From Lentzea terrae (lineage in GTDB: Bacteria; Actinomycetota; Actinomycetes; Mycobacteriales; Pseudonocardiaceae), in assembly GCF_003265345.1 (NCBI RefSeq), contig NZ_QFWW01000026.1, positions 124,001-188,000 of the forward strand: a stretch of 64,000 bases of DNA. Reading direction: 5' to 3'. This document shows, one piece after another, positions 24,864 through 34,206 of this stretch (the first letter of the stretch is position 1; every line of letters begins with the position of its first letter). The notes beneath the pieces were generated by a model. That model saw only the letters and a list, made by a program, of their open reading frames with translations. It was not told the origin of the DNA and did no database searches. The translations under genes and the position numbers were made by a program.

Positions 24864-27181
24864 GCGTGACCACGCGAGCCAGGTTGGTGCTGGACGCTTC
24901 CGTGCGAGGCGTCCTCGACCGGATCAACGACGCTGCCGAGGGCTCCCGCCTGCGCGTTGTCGTTGTCGCGCCTGGCGGTTACGGCAAAACCGCGCTGCTG
25001 GACGAGATCACCAACTCCGCCGTGCGCGTCATCGACGACGCGCACCTCCTGGACGACGCCGCCCTGCGCGAGCTGGCTGCCGAGCCGTTGCTGGTGCTGG
25101 CGTACCGGCCCTGGCCGCGCCGCTCGGTGCTGGCCGAGCTGACCCGTGGCGCGGTGACCGTGTCGCTGGAGCCCTTCTCGCGCGAGCAGGTCCGCGAGTT
25201 CCTGCACGCGCCGAAGCCCGTGGTGGACTTCGTGTTCGCCCAGACCGGCGGCGTACCGGGGTTCGTCGCGCAGCTCGGTGCGGTCACCGAAGTACCTGCC
25301 GAGGTGCTGAGCGCGTTCCGGGCCGAGCTCGACTGGCTCGACCCGGACCTGCAGAAGTTCCTGCTGGCGGCCGAGGCCGGTGCGGCCCAGCGGCTGGACC
25401 TGCTGTCGGCGTTGCTGGACAAGGACTTCGACGAGGTCAGCGACATCATCGAAGCCGCTCGCGCCACCGGCATGCTGGCCGAGGACGGCACGCTGCTCCC
25501 GTTGGCGCACCGAGCCGTTGGGGCGCTGACTCGCGCCGAGCGACGGATCGCCGTGCGGCAGAAGTTGGCGCAGCTGCAGCTTGAGCGCGGTGGCCCGGTT
25601 CTGGAGCTGGTGCGGCCGTTGCTGGACACCGGTATCGGTGGGCCTGTCTTTGCGGCTGCTGCTCGTGAGGCGCTTTCTTCTGATCCTGCGCTTGCTGCCC
25701 GGTTGTTCAAGGCTTCTACCGGTGGAGGGGCGCCTTCCGCCGAGACCGCTGCCGCGTGGGCCACGGCTTCGGCCATGGCCGGCGACCTGGATGGTGCGTT
25801 GCGGCTCGCTGATCAGGTGATCAGCGCCTCTGACACGCCGCATCGGCGTACTGCTGCGGAGGTTGCGGCTGTTGCTTTGGCGCACCGGGGGCAGTTGGCT
25901 CGGAGCACTGAGTTGTTCCGCTGGGCTGCGACTCCTTATGCGGCTGCGTTCGCCGGGGTTGGGTTGATCGGTACCGGGCATCGGTTCGAGGAGACTCCGC
26001 CTCAGCCGCCGACGATGCTCGGTGGTGCGGCTTCGTTGATGCTGCAGGGGGTTCGGCAGTCGGTTTCCGGTGCTGAGACTGCTGCGTTGTCCACTTTGGT
26101 GCGCGCTTCTTCGATGCTCGAACCTGCCGGTGGGGCGGTGTTGTTGCCGGACTCGCCGGCTGCGTTGGCTGCTTTGGTGGCTGTGCACTGTGGTGAGCCG
26201 AACGTCGCTGAGTCTGTATTGGATCGTGCTGTCGAGACTGGCACCGGTGGTGTGCTGATGTCTGTGCGGCATCGGTTGTTGCAGTCTTGGTTGCACATGT
26301 TGCGCGGGAACTTGGCGGTGGCCCGGGAAGGGTTGATGGCGGTGCGCGGGGTGTTCGAGCCTCGCGACTGGATTTTTGCGGTGGCTTTGGAAGTTGGGGT
26401 GGCTCGGCGCAACAGTGACCTGGCCACCCTGCGGCGGACTTGGGAACAGGCTTGTGAGGCCGTTTTGCGGCATCCTGTTGATCTGTTTTCGTTGCTGCCG
26501 TTGGGGGAGTTTGCCGCTGCAGCGGCTCGGTTGCGGGATCAGGAGCGGCTCGCGCCGCATCTTGCGCAGGCGTTGGGGTTGTTGCGGGCGTTGGGGAATC
26601 CGCCGTTGTGGACTACCCAGCTGCATTGGGGTCTTTTGCACGCGGCGATCATTGATGAGAACTCTGCTGCTGCTGAGGAGCATGCTGCTGCGTTGGCGGT
26701 CAACCGGGAGCACTCTCGGTACTGCGCGATTGTGTCTGCCGCGGCTGAGTGTTGGCTCGATGTTGTCGCTGGGAAGGTTGATCCGGATCGGGTTGAGTTG
26801 GCTGCTCGTAGCCTCCACGCGGTTGGGTTGTGGTGGGACGCTTCTCGGTTGGCTGGGCAGGCTGCCATTCGGACTTCTGATCGGCAGGCGATGGTTCGGT
26901 TGCTCGACTGTGCTCGGTTGTTGCAGGGGCGGCCGGTTTCTGCTCGGCGGGCGGCTGAGTCTGATTCGCCGGTGGTGGTTGAGGATGCCGGGAAGTTGAG
27001 TGATCGGGAGCGGGAGGTGGCTCAGTTGGTGTTGGAGGGGATGACTTATCGGCAGGTTGGGGATCGGTTGTTCATCTCGGCCAAGACTGTTGAGCACCAC
27101 ATGGCTCGGATGAGGCAGCGGTTGGGGTCTACTTCTCGGTCTGATTTGCTGGCTCAGTTGCGGCATATCGTCGGGGCTTGA
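24860..27181 (+). CDS. MalT/LuxR-type STAND regulator (IniR-like)
   Basis: The 773-residue protein has an N-terminal P-loop (VVVVAPGGYGKTALLDEI, residues 33-50) and a Walker B-like VRVIDDAHLLDD. Long helical-repeat sequence follows, then a LuxR/NarL helix-turn-helix at the extreme C-terminus (LSDREREVAQLVLEGMTYRQ, then RLFISAKTVEHHMARM). This is the MalT-type STAND layout. M. tuberculosis has such a regulator (Rv0339c, IniR) upstream of iniBAC, and the position here is equivalent. The start is TTG 24860 overlapping the Hsp70-like stop; GTG 24866 is possible. Codon use changes sharply near 25.6 kb: later codons prefer GTT, GCT, TTG and GGG. Confidence 0.85.
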   Translation: MSVTTRARLVLDASVRGVLDRINDAAEGSRLRVVVVAPGGYGKTALLDEITNSAVRVIDDAHLLDDAALRELAAEPLLVLAYRPWPRRSVLAELTRGAVTVSLEPFSREQVREFLHAPKPVVDFVFAQTGGVPGFVAQLGAVTEVPAEVLSAFRAELDWLDPDLQKFLLAAEAGAAQRLDLLSALLDKDFDEVSDIIEAARATGMLAEDGTLLPLAHRAVGALTRAERRIAVRQKLAQLQLERGGPVLELVRPLLDTGIGGPVFAAAAREALSSDPALAARLFKASTGGGAPSAETAAAWATASAMAGDLDGALRLADQVISASDTPHRRTAAEVAAVALAHRGQLARSTELFRWAATPYAAAFAGVGLIGTGHRFEETPPQPPTMLGGAASLMLQGVRQSVSGAETAALSTLVRASSMLEPAGGAVLLPDSPAALAALVAVHCGEPNVAESVLDRAVETGTGGVLMSVRHRLLQSWLHMLRGNLAVAREGLMAVRGVFEPRDWIFAVALEVGVARRNSDLATLRRTWEQACEAVLRHPVDLFSLLPLGEFAAAAARLRDQERLAPHLAQALGLLRALGNPPLWTTQLHWGLLHAAIIDENSAAAEEHAAALAVNREHSRYCAIVSAAAECWLDVVAGKVDPDRVELAARSLHAVGLWWDASRLAGQAAIRTSDRQAMVRLLDCARLLQGRPVSARRAAESDSPVVVEDAGKLSDREREVAQLVLEGMTYRQVGDRLFISAKTVEHHMARMRQRLGSTSRSDLLAQLRHIVGA

Positions 27182-27537
27182 GTCGCCGGTTCGCCGGGCC
27201 GTCCGCCGTTCCGGCGTGGGCGCTGTTGCGCAGGTGGTGCGGTCCGCCCGCACCGCGTTTCAAGCGTTCAAACGCCTCGCCTGCGGCTTCGGGTCGGCTG
27301 CGCCATCGCCGGTGTCCGTTCACCGCATGCTCTGGTCCGGTTGGCGCCTGTGGCCCGAATGAGCGGCTCCTAGGGGCCCCTTCGTGGGAAAATTGCTCCG
27401 ATCGAGCGAGTGAAGGCTGTAACGCTGCGAGATCGCTGTACCCCCGTTGGGGCGAAGCGGGTCGCGCAGGGGGTCGTTGTGGTTTGCTGGCTGTAGGCTT
27501 CCGCACCGTTGCTCGCCGAGCAGGTCAGGTGGACGAT
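27182..27537 (+). other. Intergenic region without a supported gene
   Basis: About 356 nt separate the regulator stop from the PAS-GGDEF-EAL start. Open frames on both strands here have no coherent protein pattern. An AGGGGCCCCT palindrome at 27372-27381, preceded by CTCCT, resembles the CCCCTAGGGG dyad of the ini-like promoter and may be a second operator. A promoter for the downstream gene should also lie here. Nothing else is recognised. Confidence 0.5.
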
Positions 27538-29583
27538 TTGCCGAGCCAGGACGACGCGAGACCGTCACGCCCGAGGGGACGTGACGAGTTGGCGCGCGAC
27601 TGGGCGATCAAGGTCAGTCGGACTGCGTACATACCGCTGTCGGCTGCGAAGCTCACCGAAGAGTTGCACGAGCTGTTGAACGTCGTGGCTGAGGCGCTGA
27701 CTGGGGATCCGGCAAGCGCTGCCCGGGTTGGTTCTCGCCTGGTTGAGATCCACTGCGTTGGGACGGAGAGCCTGCGGAAGTCGGTCGAGGTACTGGCGGC
27801 CTTTGTCGAGCAGGAGGGGGCCGACGCTCGTACCGCCGCGTTGATCATCGGGAGTTTGGCGGCGGCTTACACCGCGGCCATTCAGGCCGTTGTGCTGGAG
27901 CAGCAGGAAAGTGTCAGCCAGGCGTTGCTCAATGCCAACAGAGCGGTGCAGCTGGACTTGCAGGCCAGCGAGGAGCGGTTCGAGGACATTTTTGTGCACT
28001 CGTCGACCGGCATTGCGATGGTCAGTCTTGACGGGGAGCTCGAGCGGGCCAACGAGGCGCTGTGCAACATCCTTCGGCGGGAGGACGTTGCCGGGATGAC
28101 GCTCACGGACTTGATCGCGCCTGCGGATCTGCCGTTGATCAACGATGCCTTGGCCAGTTTGCGGTACGGGCGGATGCGGCGGGTTGAGGAGCGGCCCCGG
28201 TTGATCGATCGGGACGGGGAGCATTTCCGGGTGTTGCTCGCGGCGACTGTGCAAAAGGATGCGGAGTACAACCCGAAGCATTTTGTCGTGATGATCGATG
28301 ATGACAGCCAGTTGACGTTGCTCGGTGGGCGGTTGCAGTACCAGTCGTTGCACGATGCGTTGACCGGGTTGCCGAACCGGCAGTACCTGACGACGCGGCT
28401 GGAGTCGTTGCTGCACAGCGATATTGAGCATGGCGTGACGCTGTACCACCTGGATCTGGACGCCTTCGCGGTGATCACGGACGGGCTTGGGCGCGAGATC
28501 GGCGACAAGGTGCTGAGGCTCGTGGCTGAGCGGTTGAGCTCGGTGTTCTCGAGCGAGAAGGCCATGGTTGCTCGGCTTGAGGGTGACGAGTTCGCGGTTC
28601 TGGTGGAGAACGGGCCGAACACGCCGGACGTGGACTCCACGATTCGGACGATCGAGCACGAGTTGGCCGAGCCGGTCTACTTCGGTGAGCACGGGGTGGC
28701 GGTGTCGGCGACCATTGGCGTGCTGCCGCGGTTGCATCCTGGTGATCATCCGGCCGAGGTGTTGCGGGCTTCGGACATGACGTTGCGGCGGGCCAAGCGC
28801 AGTGGGCGTCGGCAGTGGGGGCTGCATGATGCGACGCAGGACAAGCGGGAGCAGGAGGAGTTCGCGCTCGCGGCGGTGATGCCTGGGGCGTGGGAGAACG
28901 GTGAGATTGAGGTCGTGTTCAACCCGGTCATGCGGTTGGACGGGACCGGGCGGGTGTGCGTCGAGGCGGAGTTGAACTGGCGGCATCGGGATGCCGGGCT
29001 GATCGCGCACGAGAAGTGCGTGTCGATGGCCGAGCACACCGGGTTGATGTTGCCGTTGGGCGAGTGGATGTTGCGCAGGGCCGCCGAGGCCGCGAGTGCG
29101 CACGACGAGATCCTCGCGGTGTGCCTGACCGAGAGCATGGCCAACAGTCCGGATCTCGTGCGGGACGTGCGGCGGGTGCTTGCGGACACCGGGTTGCCCA
29201 CCGGGCGGTTGTTGCTCGGGTTCCCGGTGCACGTGCTCGCGTCCGAGGACAGCGAGGCCGCCGACAACCTCGATTTGTTGTCGGACATGGGTGTGCACAT
29301 CGGGGCCCGCGACTTCAAGGGGTCCACCGCCGAGATCGAGCTGGTTCGCTCACTCGGTGTGCGGGCCGTGCGGGTCAAGGGGCGTGCGCAGAAGCCGGAT
29401 GAGCTGGTGTCGCACGTGCTCAGCGACCTCGTCGGGTTCGTGCACGAGGCCGGCGGGCTCGTGGTGATCGACGCGATCGAGGACGCTGAGCAGCGGGACT
29501 GGTGGAATGAGCTCGGCGCCGATGCCGGGGTCGGGCCGGTGTTCTGCGTGGAGCCGACTACTGAGTGGCCCGACGCGGGCTGA
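27538..29583 (+). CDS. PAS-GGDEF-EAL protein with degenerate output motifs
   Basis: The 681-residue protein has four parts. An N-terminal helical sensor covers residues 1-130 (AAKLTEELHELLNVVAEAL). A PAS domain starts near 145 (EERFEDIFVHSSTGIAMVSL). A GGDEF domain begins at DALTGLPNRQYL, with the signature changed to EGDEF near 348. An EAL-like domain from about 450 has EAE instead of EAL and lacks the DDFGxG loop (ARDFKG instead). The phosphodiesterase domain is therefore probably inactive, and cyclase activity is uncertain. Codon use is GT-rich. The start is uncertain: TTG 27538 has AGGTGG 5 nt upstream, and GTG 27529 is an alternative. The 3' end overlaps the convergent DUF2165 gene by 26 nt. 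Confidence 0.8.
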   Translation: MPSQDDARPSRPRGRDELARDWAIKVSRTAYIPLSAAKLTEELHELLNVVAEALTGDPASAARVGSRLVEIHCVGTESLRKSVEVLAAFVEQEGADARTAALIIGSLAAAYTAAIQAVVLEQQESVSQALLNANRAVQLDLQASEERFEDIFVHSSTGIAMVSLDGELERANEALCNILRREDVAGMTLTDLIAPADLPLINDALASLRYGRMRRVEERPRLIDRDGEHFRVLLAATVQKDAEYNPKHFVVMIDDDSQLTLLGGRLQYQSLHDALTGLPNRQYLTTRLESLLHSDIEHGVTLYHLDLDAFAVITDGLGREIGDKVLRLVAERLSSVFSSEKAMVARLEGDEFAVLVENGPNTPDVDSTIRTIEHELAEPVYFGEHGVAVSATIGVLPRLHPGDHPAEVLRASDMTLRRAKRSGRRQWGLHDATQDKREQEEFALAAVMPGAWENGEIEVVFNPVMRLDGTGRVCVEAELNWRHRDAGLIAHEKCVSMAEHTGLMLPLGEWMLRRAAEAASAHDEILAVCLTESMANSPDLVRDVRRVLADTGLPTGRLLLGFPVHVLASEDSEAADNLDLLSDMGVHIGARDFKGSTAEIELVRSLGVRAVRVKGRAQKPDELVSHVLSDLVGFVHEAGGLVVIDAIEDAEQRDWWNELGADAGVGPVFCVEPTTEWPDAG

Positions 29584-30055
29584 GGTGCACGAGGATCAGC
29601 GCGAAGCCCGCGATGGTCACCATGCGCAGGGCCGCGGGGATGCCGTTCCAGTCCTTCGACTGCCACATCGCGAACCACTCGCCGCCGATCGTGATGAAGC
29701 CGCCGAGGAACAGCGCCATGATCATCAGCAGGCCGGTGGACGCGAGCTTGCGCGCGCTGTCCTCCCGGTCGCGGAGGTAGGCGACGGTGCCGGCGGTCAG
29801 CAGGACCGCCGCGATCGCTTCCCAGAGGATGATCGCCAGGTAGACGATCGTGACGACGGCGGAGCTGGTGATCGCCCGCCACTTCAGTTCCTTGCCGAAC
29901 GTGGTGTCCATGGCGAGGACGTGCTGCACGAACGCTTCGTTCGTGCCGTAGTCCGTGATGTTGCCGAGCACCACGAGAAGCAGGTTGAGAGCGATGAACC
30001 CGACGGTCACCGCCACAACCGCGCGCAAGCTGCCGACCCGAGCAAGTAGACGCAT
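29558..30055 (-). CDS. DUF2165-type small integral membrane protein
   Basis: The 165-residue protein has four predicted membrane helices: AVVAVTVGFIALNLLLVVLG, VVTIVYLAIILWEAIAAVLL, GLLMIMALFLGGFITIGGEW and MVTIAGFALILVHL. The sequence between helices 1 and 2 (NEAFVQHVLAMDTTF) and the GGEWFAMWQSKDWNG turn are characteristic of DUF2165. No function is known for the family. It starts at ATG 30055 and is convergent with the PAS-GGDEF-EAL gene, overlapping its end. No partner gene is evident. Confidence 0.85.
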   Translation of the reverse strand: MRLLARVGSLRAVVAVTVGFIALNLLLVVLGNITDYGTNEAFVQHVLAMDTTFGKELKWRAITSSAVVTIVYLAIILWEAIAAVLLTAGTVAYLRDREDSARKLASTGLLMIMALFLGGFITIGGEWFAMWQSKDWNGIPAALRMVTIAGFALILVHLSPRRATQ

Positions 30056-30124
30056 GGCGCGGACAGTAACCGATGGGGTGCGGGCGGTGAGTTGAGTTCG
30101 GGTCGTCTCCCAGCCTCTGGCGGG

Positions 30125-33100
30125 TCAGCGGCCTGCGCAGGGGTCCTTGAAGGTCAACTGCGGCAGGCGTTCCTCCCACAGTTCGCGGGTGAGCGCGCCC
30201 CGCGTGGTCGCGCAGATGCGATCGGCCTCGTGGGACACGTCCAGGTCCCACAGTCGCGCGGCGCCGTCGGTCGAACCGGTGCCCAGCACGCGTCCGTCCG
30301 GTCCGAACTGGACGTGCGTCTCGCTGCTCGAGTCGACGGTGATCGGCTGGCCGACCGCGAACGCCGCGGCGGGATCGCTCACGTCCCAGAGCCTGATCGT
30401 CTTGTCCGTGCTGCCGCTCGCCAGCAGCTTCCCGTCCGGCGTCAGCGTGATCGAGCTGATCAGACCGGTGTGGCCGGTGAGCACGCCGAGCCGTTTCGGG
30501 TGCTCCCGGTCGGAGATGTCCCACAGCCTGATCGTCTTGTCGCCGCCGGCCGTGATCAGCGTCCTGCCGTCCGGCGTGAACGTGGCCTGCTGCACCGGGT
30601 CGCGGTGGTCGTTGATCGGGCTGCCGAGCAGGCGCGGCTTCGCGAGGTCGGTGACGTCCCACAGGCGGAACGTGCCGTCACTGCTCGCCGAGACGAGCGT
30701 CCTGCCGTCGTGGCTGAACTCGGCCTGGTTGATCCACCCGTCCTGGCCCTTCAGCGGTTCGCCGATCTTGCTCGGCTTGGCCGGGTCGCGGACGTCCCAC
30801 AGCTGCAACGACTTGTCGTCGCTGCCGGTGACCATGACGGTGCCGTCGGGGCTGAACGCGAACGGCGAGCTGAACCTGGTGTCGAGCTTGATCGGCTCGC
30901 CCAGCGGGACGGTGCGAGCCGGGTCGCTCACGTCCCACAGTCGCACGGTCTTGTCGCCGGCCGCGGTGGCGAGCACCTTGCCGTCCGGGCGGAACTCGGG
31001 CTGCCCCAGGCCCCACTCGTGCCCGAGCAGCGGTGGCCCGACCTGTTTCGGGTGGTCGTGGTCGGAGATGTCCCACAGCCGCAACGACCTGTCGCCGGAG
31101 CCGGTCGCGAGCAGCTTGCCGTCCTCGCGGAACCCCGGCCGGCTCACCCGTGACGTGTGACCGAGCAACACGTTGTCCGGCAACGACCACAGCCGCACCG
31201 CGTTCTCGTTCGCGCCGGTGGCGAGCGAACGGCCGTCCGGCGAGAAGCCGACCGCGAACAGACCGCCGCTCAGCGCTGCGAGCGGCCGGCCGAGCTGGCT
31301 CGCTGCGGCCGGGTTGCTGAGGTTCCACAGGCGCGCGGTGGAGTCGCCCGCACCGGACGCGAGGATCTTGCCGTCGGGGCTGAACTTCACCGACCAGACC
31401 GAACCGGTGTGCCCGACGAGCGCCGGGCCGACCGGGTTCTGCGTGGCCGGGTCCCACAACATGATCGTCTTGTCGTCGCTGCCCGACGCCAGCAGCTTGC
31501 CGTCCGGGCTGAACGCGACGGTGTGGATGCCGTCGGTGTGGCCGGTCATCGGCTTGCCGACCCGCGTTCTGGTGGCGACGTCCCACAGCCGGACGGTCTG
31601 GTCGTCTCCCGTGGTGGCGAGCAGTGTGCCGTCCGGGCTGAACGCGAGCGAGCGGACCGGTGACGTGTGGTCGCGCAGCGGTTCGCCGAGCGGCTTGGCA
31701 TCGGCGGGGTTGCGGACGTCCCACAGCCGGGCGGACTTGTCGTCGTTCGCCGCCGCCAGAATCGTGCCGTCGTGGTTGAAGTCGAGCAGGTAGCTGGTGC
31801 CGTTGCCGGTCTCGATCTTCTTGATCTCGTTGGGCTTCGCGGGGTCGCGGACGTCCCAGAGGCGGATGGTCTTGTCCGCTCCGGTGGTCGCGAGCAGGGT
31901 GCCGTCCGGGCTGAAGACGGCGGTGCTGACCCAATCGGTGTGTCCGGAGAGCACGGCGAGCGGCTTCGGGTTCGACTTGTCGCGGACGTCCCAGAGGCGG
32001 GCCGTCCGGTCGTAGCTCGCGGTGGCGAGGACAGTGCCGTCCTTGTTGAACGTGGTCAGGTAGACCGCGCCGGTGTGGCCGTTCAGCGGCAACGCGAGCG
32101 GGGACTGCTGCATGCCCAGCAGCCGGGAGTTGACGCCCATGTCGTCCGGGCGCAGGCGGTGTGCCGAGAGCAGCAGCTGCGCCGACAAGGACGGGTCGCT
32201 GTCGAGCACCCGGACCGCTTCCGCGGTGACCTGGGAGAACAGCGCGTCGTCACGTTGCCGCACGGCGATCACCGCCGCACTGGCCGCGATCAGCGCGAAC
32301 ACCACCACCAGCGTCACGGCGCTGCGCCGCAGCCAGAGGCTCTTGCGGTGCTGGCGTTCGGACGCGCGCACGAACTCCTTCGCGACCGCGGTGACGTTCT
32401 GCTGCTGCCGCACGCCTTCCAGCCGTGCGCCGCGGTAGAGCAGCGACGAGTCGCGCTCGGTCGTCGCCCACGTCGTGGCGTCCTCTTCGAGCCGCTGTCG
32501 CGCGAGGTTGCCGGCGCGGTCCTCGTCGATCCAGCTGCGCAGCCGGGGCCAGGCGTGCAGCAACGCCTCGTGCGTGATCTCCACGCTGCCGGAGTCGACC
32601 GTGATCAGCCGGGCGCGGGTGAGCACCTCGAGCGCGCGTTCCGTGGCGGTGAGGTTCGTGGCGGCCTCGAGCAGGCTGTGGCGGCTGGACCTGCGGCGGG
32701 TGTCCTGGGTGTCGTCGCCGACCCGGACGAGCCGGAGCAGCAGCTGCTTGGCGGCGGCCTGGCCGGGTTCGTCGAGGTCGGACCAGGCGCGTTCGGCCGT
32801 GGTGGCGACGGCGCCCTGAATACCGCCGGCCGCGCGGTAGCCGGAGATCGTGAGGCGGCCCGCCTGCCTGCGCTGCCACGTGACCAGCAAGGCGTGGCTG
32901 AGCAGGGGGAGCGCGCCCGCGTCGTAGGCGTCCTTGCCCCTGCGGTTGTGCGCGCCGAGATCGCGCAGCATGAGGTCGACCAGGCCGGGTTCGAGCTGCA
33001 GACCCGCGGCCTTGGCGGGGTTCGCCACGGCGTCGCGCACCTCGGCCGTCGACATCGCGCCGAGCACCATCTGCCGGTTCTGCAGGGCCTCCGAGAGCTC

Positions 33101-33946
33101 GGGGAAGTCGAGGCAGCGGGCGTAGAAGTCGGCCCGCACGCCCAGCAGCACCGAGGTCTTCCCCGCCGCCGCGTGCAGGGCCTGCACGAAGACGCGCAGC
33201 CGGTTCTCGTCGCCGCCGAGCGTGAACGCCTCCTCGAACTGGTCGACGACCACCACCCGGTCGCCGATCGCGACCTGCACCTCGTGCGCGAACTCCACCA
33301 GCACCTCGGAGTCGGCGGCGGCCTCCAATGCGACGATCAGGTCCGGCACCTGGAGTTCGAGCTCCTTGAGCGGATCGGTGCCCGGAGTGATGACGATGGC
33401 GTCTTTGTCGAGGCGGGGGAGAACACCCGCTTTCATCAAACTCGACTTGCCGGCACCGGACGCGCCGACGAGCATCGTGATGCCGTTCTCGTTGATTCTG
33501 GCGAGCAGGGCGTTCGTCGCCCTTTCCCGGCCGAAGAACCAATTCGCGTCCTGCGGGCCGAATGCGCTCAAACCCATGTACGGGCAGACCGCGCTGTCTT
33601 CCGGCGGAGGTGTGTCGGTTTCCGTGACCGGGCTCGCGAGCGCCTCTTCCCAGAGGGTGCGCCACGCGTCGAGGTCGTACAGCCCGTCGATCGCCGGTTG
33701 GGGCTTCCGCTTGCGCGCCTCGCCGACGAGGATCTCGAGCACCGCGCTCAGCCCGCTGAACCGGGCGGGCACGTTGCGCCCGCGCCGCCAGTCGCTGACG
33801 CGTTGTGCCGGTACGCGAACCGGTCGGCCCTGCTCGTCCGTTCGGCGGGCACGGGTGACCGACTCCGTGACCCGCTTCAGCGGTGGGTCTCCTGCCTCCG
33901 CGTAGAGCAGCGCAAAGCGCTCCGCGAAGACGCCACGGGGTCCCAA
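30125..33946 (-). CDS. Giant nSTAND1-type ATPase with 14 WD40 repeats
   Basis: The protein (1273 residues) has an N-terminal helix-turn-helix-like domain (residues 1-85, containing RVPAQRVSDWRRGRNVPARF). A STAND NTPase follows, with Walker A VGASGAGKSSLM near 160 and Walker B RVVVVDQFEEAF near 230. A winged-helix/helical part leads to one transmembrane segment near residue 545 (SAVTLVVVFALIAASAAVIAV) and then 14 WD40 repeats ending in (R)LWD signatures, enough for two seven-bladed propellers. Such proteins are thought to be signalling hubs or conflict-system sensors that assemble on ligand binding. The TTG start at 33946 has GGAGG 4 nt upstream; GTG 34009 is an in-frame alternative. It is monocistronic. 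Confidence 0.85.
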   Translation of the reverse strand: MGPRGVFAERFALLYAEAGDPPLKRVTESVTRARRTDEQGRPVRVPAQRVSDWRRGRNVPARFSGLSAVLEILVGEARKRKPQPAIDGLYDLDAWRTLWEEALASPVTETDTPPPEDSAVCPYMGLSAFGPQDANWFFGRERATNALLARINENGITMLVGASGAGKSSLMKAGVLPRLDKDAIVITPGTDPLKELELQVPDLIVALEAAADSEVLVEFAHEVQVAIGDRVVVVDQFEEAFTLGGDENRLRVFVQALHAAAGKTSVLLGVRADFYARCLDFPELSEALQNRQMVLGAMSTAEVRDAVANPAKAAGLQLEPGLVDLMLRDLGAHNRRGKDAYDAGALPLLSHALLVTWQRRQAGRLTISGYRAAGGIQGAVATTAERAWSDLDEPGQAAAKQLLLRLVRVGDDTQDTRRRSSRHSLLEAATNLTATERALEVLTRARLITVDSGSVEITHEALLHAWPRLRSWIDEDRAGNLARQRLEEDATTWATTERDSSLLYRGARLEGVRQQQNVTAVAKEFVRASERQHRKSLWLRRSAVTLVVVFALIAASAAVIAVRQRDDALFSQVTAEAVRVLDSDPSLSAQLLLSAHRLRPDDMGVNSRLLGMQQSPLALPLNGHTGAVYLTTFNKDGTVLATASYDRTARLWDVRDKSNPKPLAVLSGHTDWVSTAVFSPDGTLLATTGADKTIRLWDVRDPAKPNEIKKIETGNGTSYLLDFNHDGTILAAANDDKSARLWDVRNPADAKPLGEPLRDHTSPVRSLAFSPDGTLLATTGDDQTVRLWDVATRTRVGKPMTGHTDGIHTVAFSPDGKLLASGSDDKTIMLWDPATQNPVGPALVGHTGSVWSVKFSPDGKILASGAGDSTARLWNLSNPAAASQLGRPLAALSGGLFAVGFSPDGRSLATGANENAVRLWSLPDNVLLGHTSRVSRPGFREDGKLLATGSGDRSLRLWDISDHDHPKQVGPPLLGHEWGLGQPEFRPDGKVLATAAGDKTVRLWDVSDPARTVPLGEPIKLDTRFSSPFAFSPDGTVMVTGSDDKSLQLWDVRDPAKPSKIGEPLKGQDGWINQAEFSHDGRTLVSASSDGTFRLWDVTDLAKPRLLGSPINDHRDPVQQATFTPDGRTLITAGGDKTIRLWDISDREHPKRLGVLTGHTGLISSITLTPDGKLLASGSTDKTIRLWDVSDPAAAFAVGQPITVDSSSETHVQFGPDGRVLGTGSTDGAARLWDLDVSHEADRICATTRGALTRELWEERLPQLTFKDPCAGR

Positions 33947-34122
33947 GGGGCCTCCACCTCGTCCGGACCGGAAAACGAGGACCGCCCGTCTGAGCTGCGG
34001 TGCAGACACCGGACAGGCCGTCAGTGACCCACCCTAGCGAGGTGGTCTGACAACCTCGATCCCACGTCCTTCACGAGACCGGGAGACCGTCACAGTGGTA
34101 GTGGCTGACTGGGGCAAAACTT

Positions 34123-34160
34123 CCACGGCTGAGGAGTTCCGGGGGTCTCCTCAGCCGTGG
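34123..34160 (-). terminator. Hairpin after the LCP gene
   Basis: Perfect 14-bp arms CCACGGCTGAGGAG and CTCCTCAGCCGTGG surround a 10-nt loop, 46 nt beyond the stop of the LCP gene on the minus strand and upstream of the STAND-WD40 gene. It probably separates the two transcripts. A T-tract is absent. Confidence 0.65.
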
Positions 34161-34206
34161 CCCGAGGTGCCGACCCGCAGCGAATGGCAGGGCGCCGCCT
34201 GCTAGG

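Noticed and set aside
24440-27253. 937-codon minus-strand open frame opposite the Hsp70-like and STAND regulator genes
   Set aside because: The sense strand has the P-loop and LuxR motifs. The antisense frame is open because of the skewed codon use (few TTA, CTA or TCA codons on the sense strand).
30125-32100. Regularly repeated segments that could be mistaken for a DNA repeat array or CRISPR
   Set aside because: The period corresponds to WD40 repeats within one coding frame, and unit sequences vary at the DNA level as coding repeats do.
31667-34027. 786-codon plus-strand open frame across the STAND-WD40 gene
   Set aside because: The opposite strand encodes clear Walker and WD40 motifs. The plus frame reads as Arg/Val/Gln-rich nonsense.
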